NCBI RefSeq assembly: GCF_021654165.1
Contig: NZ_JAKFZN010000003.1
Span: 453,136-517,135, forward strand
DNA: 64,000 nt
Source: Nereida sp. MMG025
GTDB taxonomy: Bacteria; Pseudomonadota; Alphaproteobacteria; Rhodobacterales; Rhodobacteraceae
Reading direction: 5' to 3'
Shown here: positions 9,133 to 16,893 of the stretch, one piece after another
Layout of the letters: each line of letters opens with the position of its first letter
Numbering within the stretch: position 1 is the first letter of the stretch
Notes under the pieces: generated by a model
Database searches by the model: none
What the model was told of the DNA's origin: nothing
Seen by the model: only the letters and a program-made list of their open reading frames with translations
Made by a program: the position numbers and the translations under genes

Positions 9133-9518
9133 GCCACGACCACAATCGCCCATCCTACGGCGGCAATTTGTGCAAGTTGCAAGACAACCGACACCCCGTG
9201 CAGCCGTTTGAACGCAGATGTCTGCCCTGCGTCGGTTGCGGCGTTAATGCGATGCATCAGGCTCTGACGTGCATAAAGTGTCGTCACTGCGACTGCCCCA
9301 AGCACCACCGCAGCCTGCCAATTCACGGCGATCAGTACCGCCCCGCAGAGCGCCGACAGCACAATCATTGCAAGGTAGTAATAGGGAAAACTGCCCCGAA
9401 TGGCGCGACGGGCCTCGGCCTTGTCAAACAGCTTGAACATCAGCACGGCAAATCCGAACGAAAACAGCACCATCCCGCCAAAGGTTGTGCTGAGCAAAAG
9501 AAGAGCAATCATATCCAT
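9129..9518 (-). CDS. Small four-helix membrane protein, DUF4149/TMEM205-like
   Basis: A 129-residue protein with four predicted membrane helices (about 5-27, 45-65, 68-85 and 105-128) and a charged loop after helix 1 ([10 protein letters not shown]). The pattern recalls the DUF4149/TMEM205 group, but I cannot confirm membership. It converges on tgt with a 4-base overlap and lies 15 bases after the GNAT gene on the same strand. A second Met at 9512 is an alternative start. Confidence 0.65.
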   Translation of the reverse strand: MDMIALLLLSTTFGGMVLFSFGFAVLMFKLFDKAEARRAIRGSFPYYYLAMIVLSALCGAVLIAVNWQAAVVLGAVAVTTLYARQSLMHRINAATDAGQTSAFKRLHGVSVVLQLAQIAAVGWAIVVVA

Positions 9519-9533
9519 GCCCTGCCAGATAGG

Positions 9534-10124
9534 TTAGGCGCGTGGCTTGTCCAACTGCCACTGCAAATGCGTTTTGACGACGGGCCATTCGCTCTCGATA
9601 ACTGAGTATACGGCCGTGTCGCGATGCCCTGTGCCTTGCGTTTTCATGTGATTGCGCAAGATGCCATCCAGCTGTGCGCCAAGCCGTTCAATCGCGCGGC
9701 GCGACTGGCTGTTCAAACGGTGGGTGCGAAACTCGACCGCGATGCAGCCAAGCACTTCAAACGCATGGGCCAACATCAAAAGCTTGGCTTGCGTGTTCCA
9801 CGGCCCGCGTTGAATGTCTTTGCCCAACCACGTCGATCCAATCTCAACGCGGGCATTGTCCACGTCGATATTCATATAGGTTGTCATGCCCATCGCCTGG
9901 CCTGTCTGCTGATCCACCACCGCAAAGGCCCGCATGTCTGACAAGGCATTGCGCCGTTCAATTTCGGCGGCCATGCCGTCGACTGACGGCACCCAAGTAT
10001 ACCACAGACCCTGCAAATCCGCAGCCGCCTGTTGCAGATCGGCACAATGCCTCTGCGCAAGCGGTTCCAGGCGCACATAGGTGCCGGTCAAGGTCACAGG
10101 GTCAGGCCAAACACAATGTCCCAT
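9534..10124 (-). CDS. GNAT-family N-acetyltransferase (RimJ/RimL-like)
   Basis: A 196-residue acetyltransferase of the RimJ/RimL-like GNAT subgroup. The N-terminal LTGTYVRLEPLAQRHCADL is the typical opening beta-strand and helix, VEIGSTWLGKDIQRGPWNTQAK is the acetyl-CoA-binding core (motif A), and RTHRLNSQSRRAIERLGA is the C-terminal Asn/Arg motif. The substrate is not predictable. Its start lies 7 bases downstream of the GAAG tail repeat at 10131-10153, which may act as its weak ribosome-binding region. Confidence 0.85.
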   Translation of the reverse strand: MGHCVWPDPVTLTGTYVRLEPLAQRHCADLQQAAADLQGLWYTWVPSVDGMAAEIERRNALSDMRAFAVVDQQTGQAMGMTTYMNIDVDNARVEIGSTWLGKDIQRGPWNTQAKLLMLAHAFEVLGCIAVEFRTHRLNSQSRRAIERLGAQLDGILRNHMKTQGTGHRDTAVYSVIESEWPVVKTHLQWQLDKPRA

Positions 10125-10130
10125 CGTCTA

Positions 10131-10153
10131 TCTTCTTTTGTTTATAAATATCC
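10131..10153 (-). repeat. Dispersed tail repeat, copy 1 (minus strand)
   Basis: Read on the minus strand this is GGATATTTATAAACAAAAG followed by AAGA. It differs at one base from the copy at 25542-25564. It lies immediately downstream (minus sense) of the terminator hairpin that ends the dctP transcript and just upstream of the GNAT start codon. Confidence 0.75.
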
Positions 10154-10155
10154 AA

Positions 10156-10185
10156 AAAGAAGGCGGGCTTTTGCCCGCCTTCTTT
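10156..10185 (-). terminator. Strong terminator of the monooxygenase-TRAP operon
   Basis: AAAGAAGGCGGGC (10156-10168) and GCCCGCCTTCTTT (10173-10185) form a perfect 13-bp stem with a 4-base loop. In minus orientation it is followed by further T residues. It ends the long minus-strand operon whose last gene is dctP. Confidence 0.88.
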
Positions 10186-10209
10186 AGAATTTTATCAGAA
10201 AATTCTGGT

Positions 10210-11277
10210 CTACTGAAGATCCGCTGCGCGGGCGGCGCCGATCTGTGCTTCTGCGTCCGCAACAGCGGCTTTGAGCGCCTCAAGGATGCGCTCGCCGCCG
10301 TCTACATTTTCAACGAACCAACCCTGAACAGGCTCGGCTGCTGCTGCAAATGTTGCTTTTTCCTCAGGTGTCAGCACATAAAGATCACCGCCACCTTCGA
10401 CAAATGCGGCATAGGCTTCGATTGATTTCCGCTTTGGCGAGGCGAATGTCGCTTGTTGCAGGGCATAAAAGCCATCGACCACAACACGGCGCATGTCTTC
10501 TGGCATCGCCATGAACTTGTCGTTGCTCATCCACCACAGCGCACCCATGTAAGCGTGGCCGTCCAGCGTGACGTATTGCAGGCCGGCATCGGGGAACTTC
10601 ATGCCCATGATGTCGGTGATGCCGTTCTTGGATCCGTCCACAACACCTGTTTGGAAGGATGTGAACAGCTCTGGCCACGGGATCGGCGTGGGCGATGCGC
10701 CCAAGGCACGGACCAGCTCTTGGGGCAGATCGGCCACAACGGTGCGAATTTTCAGACCGTCAAAATCTGCAGGGGCGGCCAGGCGGCGTTTGGTGTTGGC
10801 AAAGTTGCGCCAGCCGCCAGTGTTACCGATGGTCATCAGGCGGATTTTGTTATCGCTGTCTTCCAAAGCCATCTCGCGCATGGTGCGCACGAAATCACCC
10901 GATAAAACATGCTCTGCCACGCGGTCGTCGGCCATTAGATAGGGCAGGTCGAGGACTTGCACATACGGGAAGATGCCAGCTGCACCACCCGAGGTCGAGA
11001 TATAGACGTCGATTGAGCCATCAGCCACGCCCTGCAAGCATTCTGCACCCTTGCTGCACAGCTGCGTGCCGATGAACAGCTCAACAGCAATTTTGCCGTT
11101 GGAGGCCGCTTCGACATAGTTTTTGAACACGACCAGACCGTCATAGTCCTCGTCGTTCTCGTTCGAGTTCGCTGTGGCGCGAATGGTGTATTCGGCATGG
11201 CCCGCGGCAAAGCTGGCAAGCGTTGAGCCTGCCAGCATGGCCGCGCCAATGGCGGCGGTTGTCAGGTGTTTCAGCAT
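10210..11277 (-). CDS. dctP: TRAP transporter substrate-binding protein DctP
   Basis: A 355-residue periplasmic protein with a signal peptide (cleavage near ASFAAG, about residue 25). The family substrate-coordination segment is present: FDGLKIRTV carries the Arg that salt-bridges an acidic ligand group, followed by PIPWPELFTSFQTGVVDG. Good GGGAGGAA ribosome site. It is the last gene of a six-gene minus-strand operon that begins with a flavin monooxygenase, so its ligand is probably the substrate of those enzymes, an anion such as a carboxylate or sulfonate (inference). A strong terminator follows. Confidence 0.93.
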   Translation of the reverse strand: MLKHLTTAAIGAAMLAGSTLASFAAGHAEYTIRATANSNENDEDYDGLVVFKNYVEAASNGKIAVELFIGTQLCSKGAECLQGVADGSIDVYISTSGGAAGIFPYVQVLDLPYLMADDRVAEHVLSGDFVRTMREMALEDSDNKIRLMTIGNTGGWRNFANTKRRLAAPADFDGLKIRTVVADLPQELVRALGASPTPIPWPELFTSFQTGVVDGSKNGITDIMGMKFPDAGLQYVTLDGHAYMGALWWMSNDKFMAMPEDMRRVVVDGFYALQQATFASPKRKSIEAYAAFVEGGGDLYVLTPEEKATFAAAAEPVQGWFVENVDGGERILEALKAAVADAEAQIGAARAADLQ

Positions 11278-11310
11278 AGTGGTTCCTCCCTAGGATTATT
11301 GGATGCTGTG

Positions 11311-12783
11311 TTATTGAACGAAGCCCGTCAAGCGGGGGATCGTCATGGAAATGGCAGGCACAAAGGTGATCAGGAAGATCACAAAAACTTCGACTGCCAA
11401 AAACGGTAGAATGGCCTTGGAGATGGTTTCAACCTTTTCACGACTGACGGTTGAGGCCACAAAAAGCACCAGGCCCATCGGCGGGGTGGCCAGACCGACA
11501 GTCAGGTTCACGCTCATGATGATCGCGAAATGCACAGGATGCACGCCAAGCTCTGTAAAGATCGGACCGAGGATTGGACCAAGGATGATGATCGCAGGCC
11601 CTGCATCCAAAAACATGCCCACGATGAACAGCAGGATGTTGATCAAGAACAGCAAGACCAAGGGGTTCTCGGACAACCCCAAGATAAACTCGGTCAGGAT
11701 TTGGGGGGCAAAAGACAGCGCCACAACCGTTTTGAACGCAACCGCTGCACCGACCAAAAGCAACACCGCAGACGAGGCCAGCGCAGAGCGCGCGATGACG
11801 GGCCACAGATCCTTAAGGGTCATCGCCTTGAGCACGAAAAAGCTGACGATCAACGCATAGGCCACCGCAATGGCCGAGGCCTCGGTTGGCGTCATGACGC
11901 CTGCAAGAATACCGCCCAAGATAATGATCGGCGTTTGCAGCGGGGCGACGGCTTTTTTGCATACCATGCGAAAGTCATGATCGACCCGCTTGCGGTAGCC
12001 CATCAACATGACATGCGCGGCGACCAGAAGCACAAGGAACATAGCCCACCCCGGAACGGTATCAGGCGCGATCCATGCCGCCAGCGCATACATCAGACCC
12101 GCAAAATTCAAGCGTAGCAGGGCAAAGCTGACCCAGTATTCACGGGTGCTGATTGTCTGGTTCACATGCACGATACGTTCGGCCTTGGGCAGGTCATAGC
12201 GATCGGCCATCAGACGCACCATCACCATCAACCCCACGCCAACCAAGATACCCGGGACAATGCCTGCCAGAAACAACGCCGCAACGCTTTCGCCCATGAC
12301 ATAGGCATAAATGATCATAATGCCCGACGGCGGAATGATCGGTCCAATCACAGAGGATGCAGCGGTGATGGCGGCTGCAAATTTGCGGCTATATCCGTTC
12401 TTTTCCATCGCAGGGATCAGCGTCGACCCAAGCGCAGAGGTGTCCGCCACAGCCGATCCGGACAGGCCCGCAAACAGGATGGATGACAAGATATTCACAT
12501 GCGCCAAGCCGCCCCGCAGATGCCCCATAAAGGCTTGCGAAAATTCAACCAGACGGGTGGTGATGCCGCCGCGGTTCATGACCTCTCCGGCCAGCATAAA
12601 GAAGGGCAGAGCCATCAGTGGAAAGCTATCAATCCCATTGTAGAGGTTGCGATAAAGCACGCCTAGCTGGTTTTCCTGACCGTCCAGAACCACCAATGCG
12701 CCAGGGGCCAGCAACAGACCAAAGACAACAGGAAAGCCGATCATCAGCAGCACAAGGAATACAGGCAGAAACCAGATCAGCAT
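11311..12783 (-). CDS. dctM: TRAP transporter large permease subunit DctM
   Basis: A 490-residue DctM-family protein, longer than usual (about 425-460) owing to a central insert (roughly residues 215-290) with two extra hydrophobic segments. Core motifs are LFAGLSGSAVADTSALGS, IIPPSGIMIIYA and LATPPMGLVLFV. The ATG at 12783 is preceded by GGAGGG; an upstream in-frame extension to 12879 would run through the paired palindromes and is rejected. It pairs with the dctQ at 12887-13471. Confidence 0.92.
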   Translation of the reverse strand: MLIWFLPVFLVLLMIGFPVVFGLLLAPGALVVLDGQENQLGVLYRNLYNGIDSFPLMALPFFMLAGEVMNRGGITTRLVEFSQAFMGHLRGGLAHVNILSSILFAGLSGSAVADTSALGSTLIPAMEKNGYSRKFAAAITAASSVIGPIIPPSGIMIIYAYVMGESVAALFLAGIVPGILVGVGLMVMVRLMADRYDLPKAERIVHVNQTISTREYWVSFALLRLNFAGLMYALAAWIAPDTVPGWAMFLVLLVAAHVMLMGYRKRVDHDFRMVCKKAVAPLQTPIIILGGILAGVMTPTEASAIAVAYALIVSFFVLKAMTLKDLWPVIARSALASSAVLLLVGAAVAFKTVVALSFAPQILTEFILGLSENPLVLLFLINILLFIVGMFLDAGPAIIILGPILGPIFTELGVHPVHFAIIMSVNLTVGLATPPMGLVLFVASTVSREKVETISKAILPFLAVEVFVIFLITFVPAISMTIPRLTGFVQ

Positions 12784-12806
12784 TGAAGCGCCCTCCAGCA
12801 AGGGGC

Positions 12807-12860
12807 GTGGGCTGAAGCCCACCTTACGCGGGCGGCATGTAAGGTGGATTTCAATCCACC
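12807..12860 (-). repeat. Paired palindromes between dctQ and dctM
   Basis: Two hairpins lie within the 103-base dctQ-dctM gap. One is GTGGGC-TGAA-GCCCAC (12807-12822, plus-strand reading). The other is GGTGGATT-TC-AATCCACC (12843-12860). Each is flanked by a CTTAC/GTAAG half, and they share the GGTGG...CCACC ends, so the two stems are related to each other. They may tune permease-subunit expression inside the operon. Confidence 0.75.
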
Positions 12861-12886
12861 CGCGATGATCGAGAAACAATGCTGCA

Positions 12887-13471
12887 TCAATCTATCGGCC
12901 CCGCGTCTTGAAGCGGTTTGATCCGATCACCACCGCCCAAAAGGGTTATGATCTGGCGCAAGATCAACTCGATGTTCACAATCGCCAAACCGACAAACCC
13001 GACAAAAAGCGAGGCGTAAGCCCATTGATTGCGAAACCGGATGTCGCGCATATCAAGCCAGTCCATCGGGATCCTTAGCGTGGCCGAGCGCCCGCGCCCC
13101 GACAGGCTGTCCACATTGGCCCACCCGAGCTGCACGCAGGTCACAATGACGATCATCGCCATGATCAGCATGCCCAAAAGCAGCAGCGCCGACATCACAC
13201 GGGGGAGGGCGCGTTCCAGCATATCGATGGCCACAAATCCGCCTTGGCGATACGCCAGTGGTGCAATCAGCCCGGTCATCCAAAGCATCAAAAAGCGTGC
13301 GGCTTCTTCCGACCAGTTCAGCGCGTCGCCAAGCACGTATCGAAAAAAGACCTGAGCCAGGATAAAGACGACCATCAGGGCCAAGGCCGCAATCGCCAGA
13401 AGACGGCCAAGCGCCAAGGCGGCATCATTGAACCTTTCGATTGGCCATAACAGACCAAGCAATACACCCAT
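12887..13471 (-). CDS. dctQ: TRAP transporter small permease subunit DctQ
   Basis: A 194-residue membrane protein with four predicted helices and the family signature FFRYVLGDALNWSEEAARFL after helix 1. The start has a GGAGGAG ribosome site. It lies 64 bases after the flavin reductase gene and 103 bases before dctM, all on one strand. Confidence 0.9.
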   Translation of the reverse strand: MGVLLGLLWPIERFNDAALALGRLLAIAALALMVVFILAQVFFRYVLGDALNWSEEAARFLMLWMTGLIAPLAYRQGGFVAIDMLERALPRVMSALLLLGMLIMAMIVIVTCVQLGWANVDSLSGRGRSATLRIPMDWLDMRDIRFRNQWAYASLFVGFVGLAIVNIELILRQIITLLGGGDRIKPLQDAGPID

Positions 13472-13535
13472 CTTGCGGGTCTCCTCCCTGTGGTGCCTGC
13501 CGCGCTTTTGGTGCGCGTGTCAGGCTGTTGCGCAT

Positions 13536-14036
13536 CTAGTGCGCGGCAAAATCTCCGTAGCGGCCCCCTTGGAACATCAAAGGCGCACCTGCGCCCATGG
13601 CAACATTTGTCACGCGCCCCACGATGATTGCATGATCGCCTGCATCATGGATGACATCTGTGTCGCATTCAAAACGTGCAATGCAGTCTTCAAGCAGCGG
13701 CACACCATGCGCATTTACGCCAAACGACAGCCCGCTGAAGGCATTTGCCTCGCGCACGAAATCCGCGGCCACATGGGTATGCGCCGTGCCAAGCACGTGG
13801 ATGGCGTAGTGGGGCGCTTCGCTGAATGCCTCAAACCGGCGCGATGACTTTGCAGGCGACCAAAGCACCAATGGGGGATCAAGCGAAACGCTCGCGAAGC
13901 TGTTGGCGGTCATCCCGACAATCTGGTTTTCGCTTGTGCGCGTGGTGATCACACACACGCCCGTGCCATATTGGCCAAGCGCGTCGCGAAAGCCACGGGC
14001 GTCGTCTTGGGGCGATATGCTGGTAAACCCTGTCAC
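13536..14036 (-). CDS. Flavin reductase (HpaC/NtaB/SmoA-like)
   Basis: A 166-residue flavin-reductase-like domain protein that would supply reduced FMN to a partner monooxygenase. Family features are GTGVCVITTR, VGMTANSFASVSLDPPLV and the C-terminal HAIIVGRV and PLMFQGGRYG. The GTG at 14036 is well spaced from AGAGAGG; a TTG at 14042 overlapping the upstream stop is the alternative. It is the third gene after the monooxygenase (14926-16083) and the aldo/keto reductase. The operon therefore holds a complete two-component flavin monooxygenase. Confidence 0.88.
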   Translation of the reverse strand: MTGFTSISPQDDARGFRDALGQYGTGVCVITTRTSENQIVGMTANSFASVSLDPPLVLWSPAKSSRRFEAFSEAPHYAIHVLGTAHTHVAADFVREANAFSGLSFGVNAHGVPLLEDCIARFECDTDVIHDAGDHAIIVGRVTNVAMGAGAPLMFQGGRYGDFAAH

Positions 14037-14038
14037 GC

Positions 14039-14926
14039 TCAAGCGACCTCTCTGCCCAAGGCAGCTGTGTAAATCTCATACCAGGTTTGACGGTCCATAT
14101 CCACTTTAAGAGCGTCTGACAGATCATTGATGCGATTGATATTATTTGTTCCCATAACAGGCAGGATTGCCGCGGGATGGGCCAGCAAAAACGCCACCGC
14201 AACCGCACTTGCATCGACCGTATATTCGCCCGCGATGCGGGTCAGAACGTCCATCACCGACTTGTTGGAAAACAGGCTGCCCCCGCCAAGCGGCGACCAT
14301 GCCATAGCGGGGATCTCGTTTTCCTGCAAAAACGCCAGATCGCCGTTGACCAGAGGGTCATGGTGCAGAACGCTCAGTTCGATCTGGTTGGTGACCAGAT
14401 CATTTTGCATGGCGGACTGGAGCAGTGAAAAATCCCACGGGCGGAAGTTTGACACGCCTGCCAATTTGATCTTTCCACTCTCGATCAGCTTATCCAGCAC
14501 AGCGCCCGTCTCATAGTGGTCCATAAACGGATCAGGACGGTGGATCAGCAGGCAATCAATCTGCTCGATGTTCATCAGGCGCAGCGATGCCTCAACCGAT
14601 GCCGTGATATGCGCGGCCGAGGTGTCGTAGTATTTCACCCGTGCGTCGGCGTATTTTCCCATCGGCGCCACGATATCGCATTTTGTGACGATCTCGATCT
14701 GGTCACGCAGGGCAGGCGCCGCTTTGAGCGTTTCGCCGAACAGCGCCTCGGCCTCATAGCCGCCATAAATATCAGCCTGATCCATCGTGGTGATGCCTTG
14801 CGCGATGCAGGCCTCGACCTTGGCTTGGACATGACTTTGCGACGTGTCTTCGTCATCTCCAAGCCGCCACATCCCATATACGATCTGGCTGAAGTCTACG
14901 GTTTCCGACAGGGCAATACGGTTCAT
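14039..14926 (-). CDS. Aldo/keto reductase (YdhF-like)
   Basis: A 295-residue NAD(P)H-dependent (beta/alpha)8 oxidoreductase. The catalytic tetrad region is visible as MDQADIYGGYEAE (Asp, Tyr), VTKCDI (Lys) and IDCLLIHRPDP (His). The C-terminal PVMGTNNINRI binds the cofactor phosphate. The ATG at 14926 shares one base with the TAA stop of the monooxygenase (TAATG), so translation is coupled. In the operon it could reduce the carbonyl product left by the monooxygenase, as SmoB reduces 6-oxo-glucose in the sulfo-SMO pathway (inference from context). Confidence 0.9.
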   Translation of the reverse strand: MNRIALSETVDFSQIVYGMWRLGDDEDTSQSHVQAKVEACIAQGITTMDQADIYGGYEAEALFGETLKAAPALRDQIEIVTKCDIVAPMGKYADARVKYYDTSAAHITASVEASLRLMNIEQIDCLLIHRPDPFMDHYETGAVLDKLIESGKIKLAGVSNFRPWDFSLLQSAMQNDLVTNQIELSVLHHDPLVNGDLAFLQENEIPAMAWSPLGGGSLFSNKSVMDVLTRIAGEYTVDASAVAVAFLLAHPAAILPVMGTNNINRINDLSDALKVDMDRQTWYEIYTAALGREVA

Positions 14927-16083
14927 TAGCGGCGCTCTCCTACGCCCAAAGGCGTGGCTGGTGTGGTGGATGGGACGCGGCCATAAACCTCTGGCAGCGA
15001 AACGGTATTCAGGTTCGGAAGCACACGTTGGCCGAAGGACCGACATTCGTCAATGTGTGGATAGCCCGAAAAGATAAAGGCGCGGATGCCCATCTTCTGG
15101 TATTCCTCGATCTTGGACATGACCTGATCGGTGCTGCCCACCAATGCCGCGCCGCAGCCTGAACGCGCGCGGCCCACACCCGTCCATAAATTCGGCTCAA
15201 CATATCCGAATTTGTCGGCCAGTTCGCGGGCTTTGGCTTGATGTGCCACCCCAAGGCTGATGCTGTCATGGGCGCGGTCGCGGATCAGCTTGCCATAGTC
15301 GTCATCCAACTTGCTCACGATATAGTCGGCGTATTCGCGGGCCTCGGCTTCGGTGTCGCGCACGATCATATGCACGCGCAATCCGTAATCCAGCGTGCGG
15401 TTATGATCAGAGGCCACGGCATGCACATCTTTCATGCGCTGCGCCAGTTGCTCTTTTGGCTCTGGCCACATCAGATAGACATCACAAAACCGCCCGCACA
15501 GGTCCAAAGCGGCAGGGGAGTAGCCGCCGAAATATAAAAGCGGTCCGCCTGTCTGATAGGGTTTTGCGGGGTCGGTCGGCACGTTTTGAAAGGTGTAAAT
15601 CTCACCTTCGTAATTGATCTCCTCACGCGTCCACGCCTGCTGCAAAATCTCGACCACCTCGCGCGAGCGGCGATAACGGTAGGTGCTGTCTGCCACCTCT
15701 CCGGGAAAATCCGATGAAATCACGTTCAACGTCAAACGCCCTTTAAGCATGTGATCGAGCGTCGCCACAGTGCGCGCCAGCATGATCGGTTGCATCTCGC
15801 CACAGCGGATTGCGGCCAGAAAATTCATGCGACCCGTCAAAGGGGCCATGCCCGCGACAAAGGACAGGGTATCTTGGCCAACTTGGTAGGACGAGGGGGC
15901 CAGAATATTGCGAAAGCCCTGCTTTTCAGCCTCAAGCGCGATGTCACGACAATGCGCCCAGGACGATCGCAAATCGCCATCAGGCACGCCTAGAAACTGA
16001 TAGTCATCCGAACATAGTGCCGAAAACCAGGACACCTCGGCGCCGTTCAGATCGGCTGATGTGACAGGCACGATATGGGACAT
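14926..16083 (-). CDS. LLM-class flavin-dependent monooxygenase, SsuD-like
   Basis: A 385-residue bacterial-luciferase-like monooxygenase of the FMNH2-dependent, two-component type. It resembles alkanesulfonate monooxygenase SsuD: an SWFS...-type N-terminus, LNVISSDFPGE, YRYRRSREVVEILQQAW, PLLYFGGYSPAA and the flexible-loop region GVGRARSGCGAALVGS around residue 300, which aligns with the Arg-containing lid of SsuD. SsuD-type enzymes cleave C-S bonds with O2, releasing sulfite and an aldehyde; related enzymes attack chelators or ring amides. It is the first gene of the operon and diverges from gntR. The start at 16083 follows GGGAGGG. Class is sure; substrate is inferred. Confidence 0.9.
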   Translation of the reverse strand: MSHIVPVTSADLNGAEVSWFSALCSDDYQFLGVPDGDLRSSWAHCRDIALEAEKQGFRNILAPSSYQVGQDTLSFVAGMAPLTGRMNFLAAIRCGEMQPIMLARTVATLDHMLKGRLTLNVISSDFPGEVADSTYRYRRSREVVEILQQAWTREEINYEGEIYTFQNVPTDPAKPYQTGGPLLYFGGYSPAALDLCGRFCDVYLMWPEPKEQLAQRMKDVHAVASDHNRTLDYGLRVHMIVRDTEAEAREYADYIVSKLDDDYGKLIRDRAHDSISLGVAHQAKARELADKFGYVEPNLWTGVGRARSGCGAALVGSTDQVMSKIEEYQKMGIRAFIFSGYPHIDECRSFGQRVLPNLNTVSLPEVYGRVPSTTPATPLGVGERR

Positions 16084-16133
16084 GTTTCGAATCCCTCCCA
16101 AGATGCGAATTGATCCTTGCGTAACACTGTCCA

Positions 16134-16158
16134 TGATATGTATCAATCCTGTATCAAT
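16134..16158. promoter_or_regulatory. Candidate GntR operator between monooxygenase and regulator genes
   Basis: In the 113-base divergent gap, TGATA-TG-TATCA (16134-16145) is a perfect palindrome. TGTATCAAT occurs twice in direct orientation (16139-16147 and 16150-16158), an 11-base period that places both on one DNA face. The site lies between both start codons, where an autoregulating GntR would control both directions. Confidence 0.55.
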
Positions 16159-16196
16159 TAAGTGCATCAGGTTTGCTTTGGGAGGGGCAGGTCATC

Positions 16197-16892
16197 ATGC
16201 AAAGCGCACGACTGCCCAAATACCTTGCCTTGGCTGAAATGCTGACCCGCGAAATTGCAGCAGGACATTTGCCCGATGGGTTGCCGTTACCGCCAGAGCG
16301 CGAAATGGCCGCAAACCTTGGTGTCAGCGTGGGCACATTGCGCAAAGCCTTGGATACGTTAGAGACCCAAGGCGCCTTAGACCGTGTCCAAGGGTCAGGA
16401 AATTATGTGCGGGCCAGTGGTGCAAATCGCTCGGTCTATGGAATGCTTCGTCTGGAAAAACGGGGCGGGGGCGGTTTGCCGACAGCGGATGTGCTATCCG
16501 TTGATGTCCTGCCAAAGCCCGCCCGCGCGCCTGCTTTCGGGCCAAGTGCGCAGGGCCACCGTATCCGCCGCTTGCGGCGGCTGGATGATGATCCTGTCGC
16601 CCTGGAAGAAATCTGGCTGGATGGCGATGCGGCTTTGCCTTTTGCGGCCGCCGATCTGAAAGATGCGCTTTATCTTTTTTACAAAGACGCTTTGGGCATT
16701 GTCATCGCACGGGCAGAAGACCGTGTTGGTGTTGCTCAGGTGCCTGATTGGCGGGTGGACGCGTTTTCGCCTGCGATTGGACATCGCGTGGGATATATCG
16801 AACGCGTGGGAAAGCTGGCGGACGGGCGGCCTGTCGAGTATTCGCGCACGTGGTTTGACGATACAAAAGCCGCCTATATCAACAGGATATGA
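16197..16892 (+). CDS. GntR-family transcriptional regulator (HutC/UTRA type)
   Basis: A 231-residue regulator. The N-terminal winged helix (residues 1-72) has LPLPPEREMAANLGVSVGTL and LDRVQGSGNYV; the C-terminal UTRA ligand domain (about 85-231) ends GRPVEYSRTWFDD. UTRA regulators usually sense a sugar phosphate, amino sugar or related metabolite and repress the adjacent genes. It is divergent from the monooxygenase operon, with repeated operator-like sites between. GGAGGGG precedes the ATG. It lies one base before the Gfo/Idh dehydrogenase gene, which it probably co-regulates. Confidence 0.9.
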   Translation: MQSARLPKYLALAEMLTREIAAGHLPDGLPLPPEREMAANLGVSVGTLRKALDTLETQGALDRVQGSGNYVRASGANRSVYGMLRLEKRGGGGLPTADVLSVDVLPKPARAPAFGPSAQGHRIRRLRRLDDDPVALEEIWLDGDAALPFAAADLKDALYLFYKDALGIVIARAEDRVGVAQVPDWRVDAFSPAIGHRVGYIERVGKLADGRPVEYSRTWFDDTKAAYINRI

Positions 16893-16893
16893 A

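Noticed and set aside
12783..12879. N-terminal extension of dctM
   Set aside because: The extra 32 residues are encoded by the paired palindromes and are not membrane-like; the ATG at 12783 has a good ribosome site.
14039..16083. Naming the enzymes smoA, smoB and smoC
   Set aside because: Enzyme classes match, but no sulfoquinovosidase is present and SsuD-like enzymes have many substrates, so gene symbols were withheld.
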